A stretch of DNA of 64,000 nucleotides. It comes from Ardenticatena sp. (GTDB taxonomy: Bacteria > Chloroflexota > Anaerolineae > Ardenticatenales > Ardenticatenaceae). Within the stretch, counting starts at the first letter, position 1, and each line of letters begins with the position of its first letter. The stretch lies in assembly GCA_015487975.1 (NCBI GenBank), contig WFOS01000073.1, forward strand, positions 18,808 to 82,807, read 5' to 3'. Shown here piece after piece: positions 32,860-42,890 of this stretch. Under the pieces are notes generated by a model, which was not told the DNA's origin, did no database searches, and saw only the letters and a program-made list of their open reading frames with translations. Both the position numbers and the translations under genes were made by a program.

Positions 32860-33309
32860 ATGCCTGTTTGTCCAACGTGCGGCAATCGTGTTGAACCGTA
32901 TACCACGGTGTGCCCGTTCTGCGAACGGCGTATCCGTCGACGTGGGAGGCGTGGATACCGCCCGCGTTCCCCCATGCATGTTGTCAATCTCGAAGCGGGG
33001 ATGCCTTCGGCCGAGGAAGCGCTGGTGCGCTTGCGGAGTGCGCTCACCACGGCGCGGCAACGGGGCAAACGAATTGTCAAAATCATCCATGGCTATGGCT
33101 CGCATGGTGTTGGTGGCACGTTGCGCCATGTTGTGCGGCGCGAACTGAACGCTCAAACACGGCGTGGTGCAATACGTCTGGTGGTGCGGGGTGAAGATTT
33201 TCACGCAGCCAATGCGTCACTCGATATGATGCTCGCCATGTATCCTGCGTTGCGCGACGACCCCGATTTTGGCCGTCGCAACGAAGGGATCACAATTGTT
33301 CTGCTGTAA
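32860..33309 (+). CDS. Zinc-ribbon protein with Smr domain
   Basis: A 149-residue protein. The first 25 residues form a zinc ribbon (CPTCGNRVEPYTTVCPFC), followed by a basic linker (RRIRRRGRRGYRPR) and an Smr domain with VVNLEAGMPSAEEAL, IVKIIHGYGSHGVGGTLR (HGxGxHxxG) and a closing GITIVLL. Smr domains in MutS2 and related proteins nick or bind nucleic acid; this small fusion could bind RNA or DNA. The start at 32860 has GGAGG five bases in front. Confidence 0.85.
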   Translation: MPVCPTCGNRVEPYTTVCPFCERRIRRRGRRGYRPRSPMHVVNLEAGMPSAEEALVRLRSALTTARQRGKRIVKIIHGYGSHGVGGTLRHVVRRELNAQTRRGAIRLVVRGEDFHAANASLDMMLAMYPALRDDPDFGRRNEGITIVLL

Positions 33310-33329
33310 TCATCCCAAAGGAGGTCCTT

Positions 33330-33827
33330 ATGGCATACAAGGAAGGGTGGCAAGGGCGTGTGTACGAGGATTTCGAGGTTGGTGATGTGTACGTGCATCC
33401 CGTGGGGCGCACCATCACCAAAACCGACAACATTTGGTTTTCGGCACTGACGCTCAACCCCAACCCCATTCACCTGGACGATTTTTACGCTGCCCAAACT
33501 GAATTCGAGCGCCCATTGGTGAACTCGACATTCACGTTGGCGCTGGTAGTGGGGCTCTCGGTCTCCGACATTTCGCAGAATGCCATCAATTTGGGCTGGG
33601 ATGAAGTACGCTTACCGCATCCTGTGTATGAGGGGGATACCATCTACGCCCAGAGTGAAGTGCTATCCAAGCGCGAATCGCGTTCACGCCCACACATGGG
33701 CATCGTCAAAGTGAAAACCATCGGCTACAACCAACATGGCGACGTGGTCATCGAATTTGTGCGTACCATCATGGTTTACAAACGAGGGCATGTGCCGCAA
33801 AAACCCCGCCCACGCCTTAAAGCGTAA
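33330..33827 (+). CDS. MaoC-family (R)-specific enoyl-CoA hydratase-like protein
   Basis: A 165-residue hot-dog-fold protein of the MaoC dehydratase family, which hydrates enoyl-CoA or related CoA thioesters. The conserved hydratase-2 block is LTLNPNPIHLDDFYAAQTEF (here Asn replaces the usual Asp/Gly pattern but the His is kept), with the acyl-binding PLVNSTFTLALVVGLS. AAGGAGGT before the start is nearly perfect. Whether it serves beta-oxidation or a carboxylic-acid pathway such as mesaconyl-CoA hydration is not shown. Confidence 0.85.
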   Translation: MAYKEGWQGRVYEDFEVGDVYVHPVGRTITKTDNIWFSALTLNPNPIHLDDFYAAQTEFERPLVNSTFTLALVVGLSVSDISQNAINLGWDEVRLPHPVYEGDTIYAQSEVLSKRESRSRPHMGIVKVKTIGYNQHGDVVIEFVRTIMVYKRGHVPQKPRPRLKA

Positions 33828-33960
33828 TGGTTGGGCATATTCACCATGCCTGACCCATGCATGAGGAGGATGAAGCAGGAAGTTGGTACCCTCTGATGCA
33901 CGCACTCCATCAGGAGGGGCAAAATCATCATTGCGCGCATGCCTGCGACGGGGGGCTTTC

Positions 33961-35868
33961 ATGACACGCATCATTGGCGAACATTTGGCGCTTTCGTATG
34001 GCGGGTTCGACATCTTCGAGGCGATCAATGTGCAGATACCACCCAAGGCGCGGATTGCGCTGGTGGGCCCCAATGGCTGTGGCAAGAGCAGCCTTGTGCG
34101 TATCCTGGCAGGTGAGCAGGCGCCAACGAGTGGGCGTGTCAATTGGGCACGTGGCCTTCGCATTGGCTATTTGCCCCAATTGCCCAACTTGCCCCCCGAT
34201 GAGACCCCCATGGGATACGTGCGACGCGCATTCGCCCACCTGGACGAGCAGGCAGCCCATCTGCGCCATTTGGAAGAGGTGTTGGCCAAACGTCCTGACG
34301 ATGCCGAGGTGCTGGCGGCGTATGCAGAGGCGCAGGCGCGTTTTGAAGCAGCGGGTGGCTACACGTATGAGGCACGTATGCGCCACATTCTGTTGGGGGT
34401 GGGCGTTCCTGAAACGCTCTTCGATGCACCGTTGCGGCATTTGAGTGGTGGCCAACAGACACGGGTGGCGTTGGCACAGGTACTGGCGACCACACCCGAT
34501 GTGCTCTTTCTGGACGAGCCAACCAACCATCTCGATGTCGATGGTGTCGAATGGTTGGAGCAATTTTTAGCGGCGTATGACGGGGCGCTCGTGTTCGTGG
34601 CACACGATCGGGCGTTCATCGATGCAGTGGCGACGGTGGTATGGGATCTGTCACATGGGCGCTTACGCGAATACAAAGGCAATTACAGCGCCTATGTCGA
34701 GCAACGCGCTGAGGAATTGGCACGCGAGCAGGCTGCGTATGAGCGCCAGCAGGCTGAAATTGCCCGCACAGAGGCGTTCATTCGGCGATACATGGCGGGG
34801 CAAAAATCGCGCCAGGCACGCGGGCGGCGTAAGCAGTTGGCGCGTCTCCAACGGCGCGACCGTCCGCAGACGTATCGCCCCCCACGTTTGCGGTTGCCGC
34901 CTGCTGAACGCACAGGCGATAACGTGCTGGAACTCAACGAAGTGGTGGCGGGCTATGCGCCTGAAAAGCCACTGGTGCGCACAGGCGTGCAGCGAATCAT
35001 GCGCGGCGAGCGGGTGGCGCTCGTTGGTCCCAACGGGAGTGGAAAGACCACGCTGCTTCGCACCATTCTCGGCGACATACCGCCGTTGAGCGGGCACGTG
35101 CGGTTGGGGGCGAAGGTGCGTATCGGCTATTTTGCGCAAACGCACGCCCACCTGCGCCCAGAGGCGACTGTCTTGCAGCATATTCTCGAACAGGGCGTGT
35201 TGTACGAGGAGGCGCGCGCGTTGCTGGCGGCCTACCTGTTCACAGGGGATGCCATCGAAAAGCGCGTAGCAGATTTGAGTGGGGGGGAACGTGCTCGCTT
35301 GGCGTTGGCACTTCTCGCTGTTCAGCAGACCACCCTGCTTTTGTTGGATGAGCCAACAAATCACCTCGATATTCCTTCGCAAGAAGCGTTTCAGGCAGCG
35401 TTGGAGGCATTCGCAGGCACGATTCTATTCGTCTCTCACGACCGCTACCTGATCGAACACCTTGCCGACCAAGTGTGGGCCATCGTCCATGGGCAACTGT
35501 GGCAGTTCGAGGATGGGTGGCCTGCCTACCGTGCCTGGTTGCGGGAGCAGGTGCGCGTGGCAGATGCGCCTGCCGATGGTGCTATGGCATATGAAGCGCG
35601 CAAAGCTGCCCGTCGTGCCGCCGAACGGAAACGCCGAGTGCGGCAACGCCTGGAAGCAGAACAAGCCGAACTGGAAGCGCGTATGGCCTCGCTGGAAACG
35701 GAACTGGCGACACTGAGTGCATCGTTGGCGACGGCCAGCGAGCAGGGCGATGTCGAGGCGACGGCACGGTTGGGCGAGGTGTATGCGCGTGTCGAGGCGG
35801 CCTTGCAGGCTGCCGAGGAAGCGTGGTTGCAGATTGCGGAAGCATTGGAGGAGGAAGACGCCGTGTAA
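33961..35868 (+). CDS. ABC-F family ATPase
   Basis: A 635-residue soluble protein with two ABC cassettes and no membrane part, as in ribosome-associated ABC-F factors (EttA, Uup, antibiotic protection). Walker A motifs are VGPNGCGKSSLVR (about 36-48) and VGPNGSGKTTLLR (about 357-369); signatures LSGGQQTRVALAQ and LSGGERARLALAL; Walker B LFLDEPTNHLDVDG and LLLDEPTNHLDIPS. Between them is the basic interdomain linker (SRQARGRRKQLARLQRRDR). A long coiled-coil tail from about 540 (RRAAERKRRVRQRLEAEQAE) is of the Uup type. The frame is open upstream, but conserved sequence starts at MTRIIGEHLA. Confidence 0.93.
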   Translation: MTRIIGEHLALSYGGFDIFEAINVQIPPKARIALVGPNGCGKSSLVRILAGEQAPTSGRVNWARGLRIGYLPQLPNLPPDETPMGYVRRAFAHLDEQAAHLRHLEEVLAKRPDDAEVLAAYAEAQARFEAAGGYTYEARMRHILLGVGVPETLFDAPLRHLSGGQQTRVALAQVLATTPDVLFLDEPTNHLDVDGVEWLEQFLAAYDGALVFVAHDRAFIDAVATVVWDLSHGRLREYKGNYSAYVEQRAEELAREQAAYERQQAEIARTEAFIRRYMAGQKSRQARGRRKQLARLQRRDRPQTYRPPRLRLPPAERTGDNVLELNEVVAGYAPEKPLVRTGVQRIMRGERVALVGPNGSGKTTLLRTILGDIPPLSGHVRLGAKVRIGYFAQTHAHLRPEATVLQHILEQGVLYEEARALLAAYLFTGDAIEKRVADLSGGERARLALALLAVQQTTLLLLDEPTNHLDIPSQEAFQAALEAFAGTILFVSHDRYLIEHLADQVWAIVHGQLWQFEDGWPAYRAWLREQVRVADAPADGAMAYEARKAARRAAERKRRVRQRLEAEQAELEARMASLETELATLSASLATASEQGDVEATARLGEVYARVEAALQAAEEAWLQIAEALEEEDAV

Positions 35869-35885
35869 ACATGGCTTGGCATTGC

Positions 35886-35914
35886 TTTGCTTCATCCGAC
35901 CTGTATGCTATCAT
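35886..35914 (+). promoter_or_regulatory. Candidate promoter of the GT39 operon
   Basis: TTTGCT, 17 bases, then TGC-TATCAT (extended -10), 66 bases before the first start codon. Confidence 0.45.
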
Positions 35915-35980
35915 CGCCTGCGATTGTTGCGCCGCCTGCGTGTGTCAGACGGCGCATTCTCATGGAGGGGGAACACACTG

Positions 35981-38548
35981 ATGAAACGCGAAACGCTGAT
36001 TGCGCTTGTTGCCGCCATTTTGCTGGTTGCCTATGCCATACTGCTGGCGCCGCTTTCCCTGACGCTCAAATCGCTGGCGGTTCTTGTGTTGACGGCTTAC
36101 GTTCCGGGCGCATTGCTGGTTGAGTGGCTGATTGGCGGGGGCGAAAATCGCCCCGAGTGGTGGGAACGCATCCTGTACAGTATTGCGACTGGCTACGGCG
36201 TGGCCGTGCTTCTCACGTTGCTGCTTTCGTATCTCCCGGGTGGAGTGCAGGCGTGGCAGATGGCGGTTGCCTACACCGCACTGACTGCTCTCCTGCTCTG
36301 GGCGTTATGGCGGCGTGAACGGCCACCCTTCACCTCGCCCACTCCCACTGATGCCTGGCCGTCCCTCTGGCAGAAAGCCGATCGGCGTTGGGTCGTTGCT
36401 GGCATGGTCACGCTTTTTCTGGTTGGCGCCTTCTTCCGTCTCCCCAACCTGGGATATTCTGAGTTTCAGGGGGATGAAGCCCGTGCAGCTTTGCGTGCTG
36501 CCGGTGTCTTGCAAGGCTACGAAGAAGTGTTGCTCATTCACAAGAAAGGGCCTACCGAAATTCTTCTACCAACGAATGTATATGCCCTGAGTGGACGTTT
36601 GAACGAAGCCGCAGCGCGATTGCCTTTCGCCATTGCGAACATCGCGGGATTGTTTGCCCTCTTTCTATTCGGTTGGCGGCTCTTTGGTCCCATCACTGGC
36701 TGGACAGCAGCCATGCTCCTTGCGCTAGATGGCTACTTCATCGGCTTTTCGCGCATCGTTCAGTATCAGAGTATCGTCTTTCTCACGATGGTTCTGACCG
36801 TCTTCATCATGTACCGCACAACGCGGGTGGCGACAGAACGCGTGCGCTACTGGGTGCTGGCGGCCTTGATCTTGGCGACCGGTACACTTTCTCACTACGA
36901 AGCCGTCGTCGTGGCGCTACCATCGTTGCTCTTCGTGGGGGTCTTCCTTTGGCGACGTGAGCCGCTGATACACATTGTGCGCCAATTGTTGCCAGCGCTT
37001 CTCGTTGGAGCGATCACATTGGCGCTGTTCTATGTGCCATTCGTCCTGCACCCCAACTTTGCCGCAACCTACGTCTACTTGACCGAGCGGCGCATTGGTG
37101 GCGAATTCCCGTACAACAACCTGGCCGATTTCTTCTTGCGCACCACCGTGTACAGCACCACCTACTACGTCGTGCTCATGATTGGGCTCGCCGTTGTGGG
37201 GCTGGTGCTGGCGTACTGGCGTGGTATGGGGCGGAAAGCGCTCTTGCCATCGCTCCTGCTTGTAGCTGGTATGGTGGTGACCAGCCTCGACCCGACCTGG
37301 CTGACCATCGGCGGGCGCGATTACACGGTGCTTTTCTTCACCGGGGCGTTTTTGCTGGCGTGGCTGATGCCGCGCATGCGGTACGAGGAGCGCATCGTGT
37401 GGATTTGGTTTGGCGCCGCCATGATTCTGTCCATTTTCCTGACTGAAAAGCCTCGCTCGCATGTGTACATCTTCTTCATGCCGTGGGCCTTGTTGAATGG
37501 CTTGGTGCTGGAACGGGCTTTCCATGCGCTGCGTGCTCGCTGGGGTGTCCAGCGTGCTGCTGGCCTGGGAATCGCGCTGACGGCTCTCGCTGTTGCCGTT
37601 TTTGGCACGTATGCGTACTTCTACTTCGTGTATAACCAGGTGGAAATCTTGCGCACATGGCACGAAAACCGCCCACCTGGCTTTTGGGTGGTGTACGATG
37701 AACCCGATGACAAAGCGCTCTTCGGGTTTCCACTTCGGAATGGCTGGAAGGTTGTCGGGACACTCTATGCGCAAGGTGTCTTGAACGATATTTACGAAAC
37801 CAACGAAAAAGAAGCCTGGGTGCCTGACTGGTACACTCGTGGACAGGAGCGCTGTCTGCGTGACCACACGGTTTTCTTCTTCATTGATAATCTCGAGCCA
37901 GAAGGCGACGAAGAGCGCCGCTTGTTGCACGAAAAACTCCAAACCGAGTATCAGCTGTTTGGAACGGTCGTCATCAATGGGCAGCCACGCATGGAAATTT
38001 ACCGCAAAAGCGAAACACCCATCGAACCGCAAACGTTCTATGTGGAAGACGTCGAAGCCTTTTTCGACAATACGCTTTCCGCACCCAATTTCCCGCTGGA
38101 TGATCCCACCATTTTGCCTGTGATCGACCATCCGCTCAACGTACGGTTGGGGGAAAGTATCTGGCTGAAAGGTTTTAGCATCGATCGCACAACGGCGAAA
38201 CCAGGTGACATGCTCAACTTGACGTTGTACTGGAAAACCACGGAAAACTTGTTCGAGCGGTACACTGTCTTCAACCAGGTGATTGATTTTGAAGGTGGCA
38301 AGATGATTGGGCAACGCGATGGCGAACCAGGGTGCGACAAGTTCCCCACCAGTAAATGGAAACCCAACGAACTGGTGATTGACCGCTATCGCATTCCCAT
38401 TTTTGCCGATGCACCACCTGGTACGTACCCGCTCATCACGGGCATGTACCAGCGCGAACAAGGCTACCGGTTGGAAATGTTCAGCGAAGATGGGCAGCCA
38501 CTTGGCAACTACTTCCAACTGACGACGATTACGGTTGAAGCGCCATGA
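35981..38548 (+). CDS. Family-39 glycosyltransferase (PMT-like) membrane protein 1
   Basis: An 855-residue polytopic GT39/PMT-like protein of the GT-C fold, which transfers a sugar from a lipid donor on the outer face of the membrane. It begins with three hydrophobic segments (RETLIALVAAILLVAYAILL), and the acidic catalytic motif is YSEFQGDEARAALRAAG in the first external loop. About 12 membrane segments extend to residue 560; the last 290 residues are soluble and beta-rich (GDMLNLTLYWKTTENLF), a DUF-like jelly-roll domain seen in such Chloroflexota proteins. GGAGGGGG precedes the start. The next gene overlaps (ATGA). Confidence 0.88.
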   Translation: MKRETLIALVAAILLVAYAILLAPLSLTLKSLAVLVLTAYVPGALLVEWLIGGGENRPEWWERILYSIATGYGVAVLLTLLLSYLPGGVQAWQMAVAYTALTALLLWALWRRERPPFTSPTPTDAWPSLWQKADRRWVVAGMVTLFLVGAFFRLPNLGYSEFQGDEARAALRAAGVLQGYEEVLLIHKKGPTEILLPTNVYALSGRLNEAAARLPFAIANIAGLFALFLFGWRLFGPITGWTAAMLLALDGYFIGFSRIVQYQSIVFLTMVLTVFIMYRTTRVATERVRYWVLAALILATGTLSHYEAVVVALPSLLFVGVFLWRREPLIHIVRQLLPALLVGAITLALFYVPFVLHPNFAATYVYLTERRIGGEFPYNNLADFFLRTTVYSTTYYVVLMIGLAVVGLVLAYWRGMGRKALLPSLLLVAGMVVTSLDPTWLTIGGRDYTVLFFTGAFLLAWLMPRMRYEERIVWIWFGAAMILSIFLTEKPRSHVYIFFMPWALLNGLVLERAFHALRARWGVQRAAGLGIALTALAVAVFGTYAYFYFVYNQVEILRTWHENRPPGFWVVYDEPDDKALFGFPLRNGWKVVGTLYAQGVLNDIYETNEKEAWVPDWYTRGQERCLRDHTVFFFIDNLEPEGDEERRLLHEKLQTEYQLFGTVVINGQPRMEIYRKSETPIEPQTFYVEDVEAFFDNTLSAPNFPLDDPTILPVIDHPLNVRLGESIWLKGFSIDRTTAKPGDMLNLTLYWKTTENLFERYTVFNQVIDFEGGKMIGQRDGEPGCDKFPTSKWKPNELVIDRYRIPIFADAPPGTYPLITGMYQREQGYRLEMFSEDGQPLGNYFQLTTITVEAP

Positions 38549-41064
38549 GCCGACACCGACGCACTACCTGGATCACGTTGGCGCTTTGTGTGCTCATTTT
38601 GGCGCCACGTTTGCCGCGGTTGGGGCAATTCGTGACACCTGACGAACGTAAATGGCTGGCGCGTTCGGCGAATTTTTACTATGCCATCACGCATGCCGAT
38701 TTTGCCCAAACGTTCCAACGTGAACACCCTGGCGTCACGGTGATGTGGGCAGGAACACTGGGCTTCCTCACGCGCTATCCCGACTATGTGCGAGAAGCAC
38801 CGGGCTACTTCGGTTGGAAGTATGAGGAAATCGAACCCTTCTTGCGCGAACATGGCTACCAGCCACTGGAATTGCTGGTGGCTGGTCGTCTTTTCGTGGT
38901 GCTTTTCATCACCGTAGCGCTTTTGTTCGCCTTTTTCTTCTTGCGCCGACCACTGGGGGATGCGCCAGCCGCACTTGCCGTTGCGTTGGTGGCGCTTTCA
39001 CCGTTCCACGTTGGCTTGTCGCGCGTATTGCACCTCGATGCGCTCCTTTCGGCATTCATGCTGGCTTCGCTGGGGGCGTCGCTGGCGTATGTGTTGGATG
39101 GCCACCGCCGCCGTGACCTTGTCCTGGCAGGTGTCTTCGCGGGACTGGCGTGGCTGACCAAATCACCAGGGCTTTTCCTCATACCTGTGGTGGGGTTGAT
39201 CATGTTGTGGGATGCTTGGCGTGCAGGGACTTCCCCCCGCGTGGTGTGGCGGCTGGCTCTTGGCCGCGGCTTGACGTGGGGGCTTGTGGGGGTGGCTGTC
39301 GTGGGGGTGTTGTGGCCTGCGATGTGGGTGACGCCTATTGAAAGCGTGGCGCGCGTGCTCGGCACAGCGACCACCTATGCTGAGAAAGGCCATCTCAACC
39401 CTACCTACTTCATGAGGCGTATCTACGAAAGCGACCCCGGCTGGCTCTTCTACCCCGTCAACTACCTCTGGCGCGAGACCCCGGTTGTCCTGCTTGGACT
39501 TTTCCTCGCGGTTGTCATGGCGGCACGCCGTCGAGGGATTTTGGCACGCTTCGAAGGCCGGGTGGTGGCGTTCTGGTTGGTGCTGGCGGCGGGCTTGTTT
39601 GCTCTGCTGATGACACTGGGGGCGAAGAAATTCGACCGCTATTTGTTGCCGGCTTTTCCTTTCATGGCAACTCTGGCTGCGCTTGGGTGGTGGTCAGTGC
39701 TTGAACCGGTCTTTGCGCGCCGACCACGTGGCGCACCGTTGCTGCTGGGGGCGCTGCTGATGGCACAGGCTGTGGGTACCATTGCGACATACCCTTACTA
39801 CCTGAGTTATTATAACCCGCTTTTGGGTGGGGCACGTCGTGCGCCTGAAGTGATGCTGATTGGGTGGGGAGAAGGACTGGATGCCGCCGCGCGGTATCTC
39901 AACGCCAAACCCAACGCCGAGCAGATGCGCGTGACGGCGTGGTACATGGATGGCCCCTTTTCCTATTACTTCGTTGGCGAGCCGATGCCTATCCGCTTCA
40001 ATGCCAATGTGACCAACATTCTCCAATGGCTCAGCACCGACTACGTGGTGACCTACGCCAACCAGTGGCAGCGGGGATTGCCTTCTCAGGAAATGCTCGA
40101 TTATTTTGCCAAACAGCAACCTGAGCATGTTGTCGTGATAGATGGCCTGGAGTATGCCCGCATTTATGACGTGCGCAACGCTCCGCCACCGGATTATCTC
40201 GCGGTGGGGCGCCCTCGTTTTACCGATTGGGGGGGCAAAATCCGCTTGATTGCCTACAAATTGCCCACACATGTCGAGCCGGGCGAGACGTTTGTGGCGA
40301 CGTTCTATTTGCAAAATATCGCCCCCATCGAACGCGATTTGAATGTGCTGGTGCGTATTGTGGGCGCTGATGGGCGTGAACTCGTGCGTGATGAGGGGTG
40401 GCCCTGGGGGGCACCAACGTCGCAATGGGCGTTGCGGGATGTCTGGCCGGATGGGCATGAATTGACGATTCCTGCGGATGCGCCACCGGGATTGTATCGG
40501 GTGGAATTGATGTTCTACGACCCACAGACGTTCGAGCATTTGCCGGCGGTGGATGTCAAAACAGGGGCACCCATTGGGGATACGCTTGTCGTGGACGTGT
40601 TGCAAGTTGGGACCCCCTCGCCGCCTGCGCATGTGCTGACGCCTGCGCCACAGATTGGCACACTGGCGGTTCTGCAGGGGTGGGATCTCACTGACGCGGC
40701 TGGAATGCCTATTCAGACGTTGCCCGCTGGCACAACGGTACAGGTGCGCCTGCATTGGAAGGCGCTTTCCACAACCGAAACGTCGTTCAAGGGGTTCGTG
40801 CATCTCCTCGGACCAGATGGGACGTTGCTCACACAGGATGATCAGATACCGTTGGATGGGTTCTTGCCGACCACACTCTGGCAGCCTGGACAGGTCATTG
40901 TGGATACCTACACGCTCACACTGCCCGACACGATGCCAGCAGGAGCGTATACGCTGCTGGCAGGCTTATACGATGAAGCAACGTTGCAACGCTTGCCGGT
41001 GCAGCAAAATGGGACCACGGTGGGCGATGCCGTCCAACTTGGAATCATCGAGCGTGCACCATGA
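38545..41064 (+). CDS. Family-39 glycosyltransferase (PMT-like) membrane protein 2
   Basis: An 839-residue GT-C-fold membrane protein. The acidic motif is FVTPDERKWLARSANF after the first membrane segment (WITLALCVLILAP). Other membrane segments include LLVAGRLFVVLFITVALLFA and VGVAVVGVLWPAMWV. From about residue 540 are two beta-rich external domains (PGETFVATFYLQNIAPIERD; TTVQVRLHWKALSTTETS), each like that at the end of protein 1. ATGA overlap with genes on both sides implies translational coupling and a shared pathway, perhaps glycan assembly on the cell surface. Confidence 0.88.
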   Translation: MSRHRRTTWITLALCVLILAPRLPRLGQFVTPDERKWLARSANFYYAITHADFAQTFQREHPGVTVMWAGTLGFLTRYPDYVREAPGYFGWKYEEIEPFLREHGYQPLELLVAGRLFVVLFITVALLFAFFFLRRPLGDAPAALAVALVALSPFHVGLSRVLHLDALLSAFMLASLGASLAYVLDGHRRRDLVLAGVFAGLAWLTKSPGLFLIPVVGLIMLWDAWRAGTSPRVVWRLALGRGLTWGLVGVAVVGVLWPAMWVTPIESVARVLGTATTYAEKGHLNPTYFMRRIYESDPGWLFYPVNYLWRETPVVLLGLFLAVVMAARRRGILARFEGRVVAFWLVLAAGLFALLMTLGAKKFDRYLLPAFPFMATLAALGWWSVLEPVFARRPRGAPLLLGALLMAQAVGTIATYPYYLSYYNPLLGGARRAPEVMLIGWGEGLDAAARYLNAKPNAEQMRVTAWYMDGPFSYYFVGEPMPIRFNANVTNILQWLSTDYVVTYANQWQRGLPSQEMLDYFAKQQPEHVVVIDGLEYARIYDVRNAPPPDYLAVGRPRFTDWGGKIRLIAYKLPTHVEPGETFVATFYLQNIAPIERDLNVLVRIVGADGRELVRDEGWPWGAPTSQWALRDVWPDGHELTIPADAPPGLYRVELMFYDPQTFEHLPAVDVKTGAPIGDTLVVDVLQVGTPSPPAHVLTPAPQIGTLAVLQGWDLTDAAGMPIQTLPAGTTVQVRLHWKALSTTETSFKGFVHLLGPDGTLLTQDDQIPLDGFLPTTLWQPGQVIVDTYTLTLPDTMPAGAYTLLAGLYDEATLQRLPVQQNGTTVGDAVQLGIIERAP

Positions 41065-42854
41065 TCTCGAAGCGCTGGTCAACATGGTTGTTTGTGGGGC
41101 TGGTTGCCGGAAGCCTGCTTTTTTTTGTGGCCTGGGCATGGCGTTTTCACGCTGCTTATGATTGGTCGTGGGATGAAACGGTCATCATTCTCACCGGACG
41201 TGAAGTCGCGCGGGGTGTTTCCCTCTATGACCCAATGTGGTGGAATTACCCCCCGCTCCTGTTCTGGGAATTGGGGGCGCTATTCCGCCTGTTTGGCGAG
41301 CGTGTGGATGTGGCGCGTGCACTGGCTGTGGCATGGAGTACGCTCACACTGCTGGCAACGGCCTTACTGGCGAAACGGGCCCGAGATTGGAAGGCCTCGG
41401 CATTTGCCGCATTCCTACTGCTGGGAACGCCCATTTTCATCCGCGATAGCCGAGCTGTGCTGGCTGATATGCCAACCGCTGCATGTGGGATGTGGGCGCT
41501 CTGGGTGCTGGCAGACAGACCTCAGCGGCGTGTTGCCGCGCTCGTGGCCGGGCTTTTGTTTGGCGCCGCGCTCATGACGAAGCCGACGGCATTGCCCTTT
41601 GGTGTAGGATTGCTGGTGTTGGCGTGGGGGCCCCGTGAAGGGCGCTGGCAGCGCTTGATGGCGCTGGCGCTGGGCACGGAGCTAGTGGTTGTTCTGGTGC
41701 TTGCCAATGTCCCACTGCGTGCTTTTGTCGAACAGGTCTTGGGGTTCAATGCCGGCGCCGGTGGCGAGGCCAACCCGCTGGCAAACGTGCTCAAAATCTG
41801 GACGATTCTCACAGGCGAGCGCCTGTGGCGCATGCTGATGGTGCCGCTGGCATTACTGGGGTTGGTTCTTGCCTGGCACCGTTCGCCTCGACAGCGTCCG
41901 CTCGTGTTGGCGCTTGGGGCAACCTTTGCCGCGTTCGTATTGCTTTTTGCGCCGTACCCCGACCTCTTCTCGCACTTGGTGTTGATCGTGGTGCCGCTGG
42001 CAATGGTGCTCTTTGCCCTTGGATTGGGATATGCTATTGACATCATTCCTGTTCCACGTGCGTGGCACCTCCCATCGATGGGGCTGGTTCTGGTGGGCGT
42101 GCTCCTGCTTGATAGGACCCCCTTCTTTTGGCAGGCGTACCAGACTGGCGATTTCGATGACAAGCGTCGTGATGCTGTGGAATACGCTGCGCGTTGGCGC
42201 ACTGAGTTACCACCGGGGACGACAATTGTGAGTGATGACCCCATGCTCATCTTTTTGAGTGGACATTCGCCCCCGCCTTCGCTGGTCAATCTATCCAAAC
42301 GGCGTTGGTTGCGCAACGGCGAACTGGATACAGCCCCCTTACTGGCCTTATTGGCACGCGAGCGCCCCAATCTCATTGTCTTTTGGACCGACCGCCTGCG
42401 TGATTTGCCGGGGGTTTTGGAATGGGTGCAGTCGGCGGGCTATGAGTTGCGTGCTACGCATGCGCATGGTAAGCGACGCATTTATGCACGTGCTGATGGC
42501 TATGTAACAGTGGATCTGCCGCTGAGCGACATACTCACACTGCGTGGGTACCGTGTCGAAGGGGGCGAAACGCTGTGGGTTCGTTTGCTAGTCGAGATGG
42601 CTGGTCCGTGGCAAGATGGCACCGGGCTGATTGTGGCTGTCGATATGGATGGTGTTCGACGTGCAGAGACGCACATTGGCATCACACCGCCAGGAGACCT
42701 GTTGCCGGGGGATGCGTTTCCGGTCTTCGTGGCGTTGGAAAATGCACATGTATTCGACCTGACCGATGTGTGGTTGTACGTTCAGCTGGTCTCGCCCGAT
42801 GGGCGGGGCTTGCCACCACACACCATACCGTTGAAGTCGGACGAGGTACCATGA
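41061..42854 (+). CDS. Family-39 glycosyltransferase (PMT-like) membrane protein 3
   Basis: A 597-residue GT-C-fold protein, shorter than its two neighbours. A membrane anchor (TWLFVGLVAGSLLFFVAWAW) is followed by the catalytic acidic motif YDWSWDETVIILTGREVA and by the usual NYPPLLFWELGALFRLFG. About eleven membrane segments, then a soluble C-terminal domain of some 200 residues (EVARGVS... region to SPDGRGLPPHTIP). Third gene of the coupled set; hemY follows 36 bases later, though a functional link to haem is not evident. Confidence 0.88.
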   Translation: MISKRWSTWLFVGLVAGSLLFFVAWAWRFHAAYDWSWDETVIILTGREVARGVSLYDPMWWNYPPLLFWELGALFRLFGERVDVARALAVAWSTLTLLATALLAKRARDWKASAFAAFLLLGTPIFIRDSRAVLADMPTAACGMWALWVLADRPQRRVAALVAGLLFGAALMTKPTALPFGVGLLVLAWGPREGRWQRLMALALGTELVVVLVLANVPLRAFVEQVLGFNAGAGGEANPLANVLKIWTILTGERLWRMLMVPLALLGLVLAWHRSPRQRPLVLALGATFAAFVLLFAPYPDLFSHLVLIVVPLAMVLFALGLGYAIDIIPVPRAWHLPSMGLVLVGVLLLDRTPFFWQAYQTGDFDDKRRDAVEYAARWRTELPPGTTIVSDDPMLIFLSGHSPPPSLVNLSKRRWLRNGELDTAPLLALLARERPNLIVFWTDRLRDLPGVLEWVQSAGYELRATHAHGKRRIYARADGYVTVDLPLSDILTLRGYRVEGGETLWVRLLVEMAGPWQDGTGLIVAVDMDGVRRAETHIGITPPGDLLPGDAFPVFVALENAHVFDLTDVWLYVQLVSPDGRGLPPHTIPLKSDEVP

Positions 42855-42890
42855 CACTCGGCCGCGAAAGGAAGAGCGGAAGAAGACACC

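Noticed and set aside
36917..38518. 533-residue minus-strand frame in the first GT39 gene
   Set aside because: His/Gln-rich shadow translation; the plus strand is a typical membrane protein.
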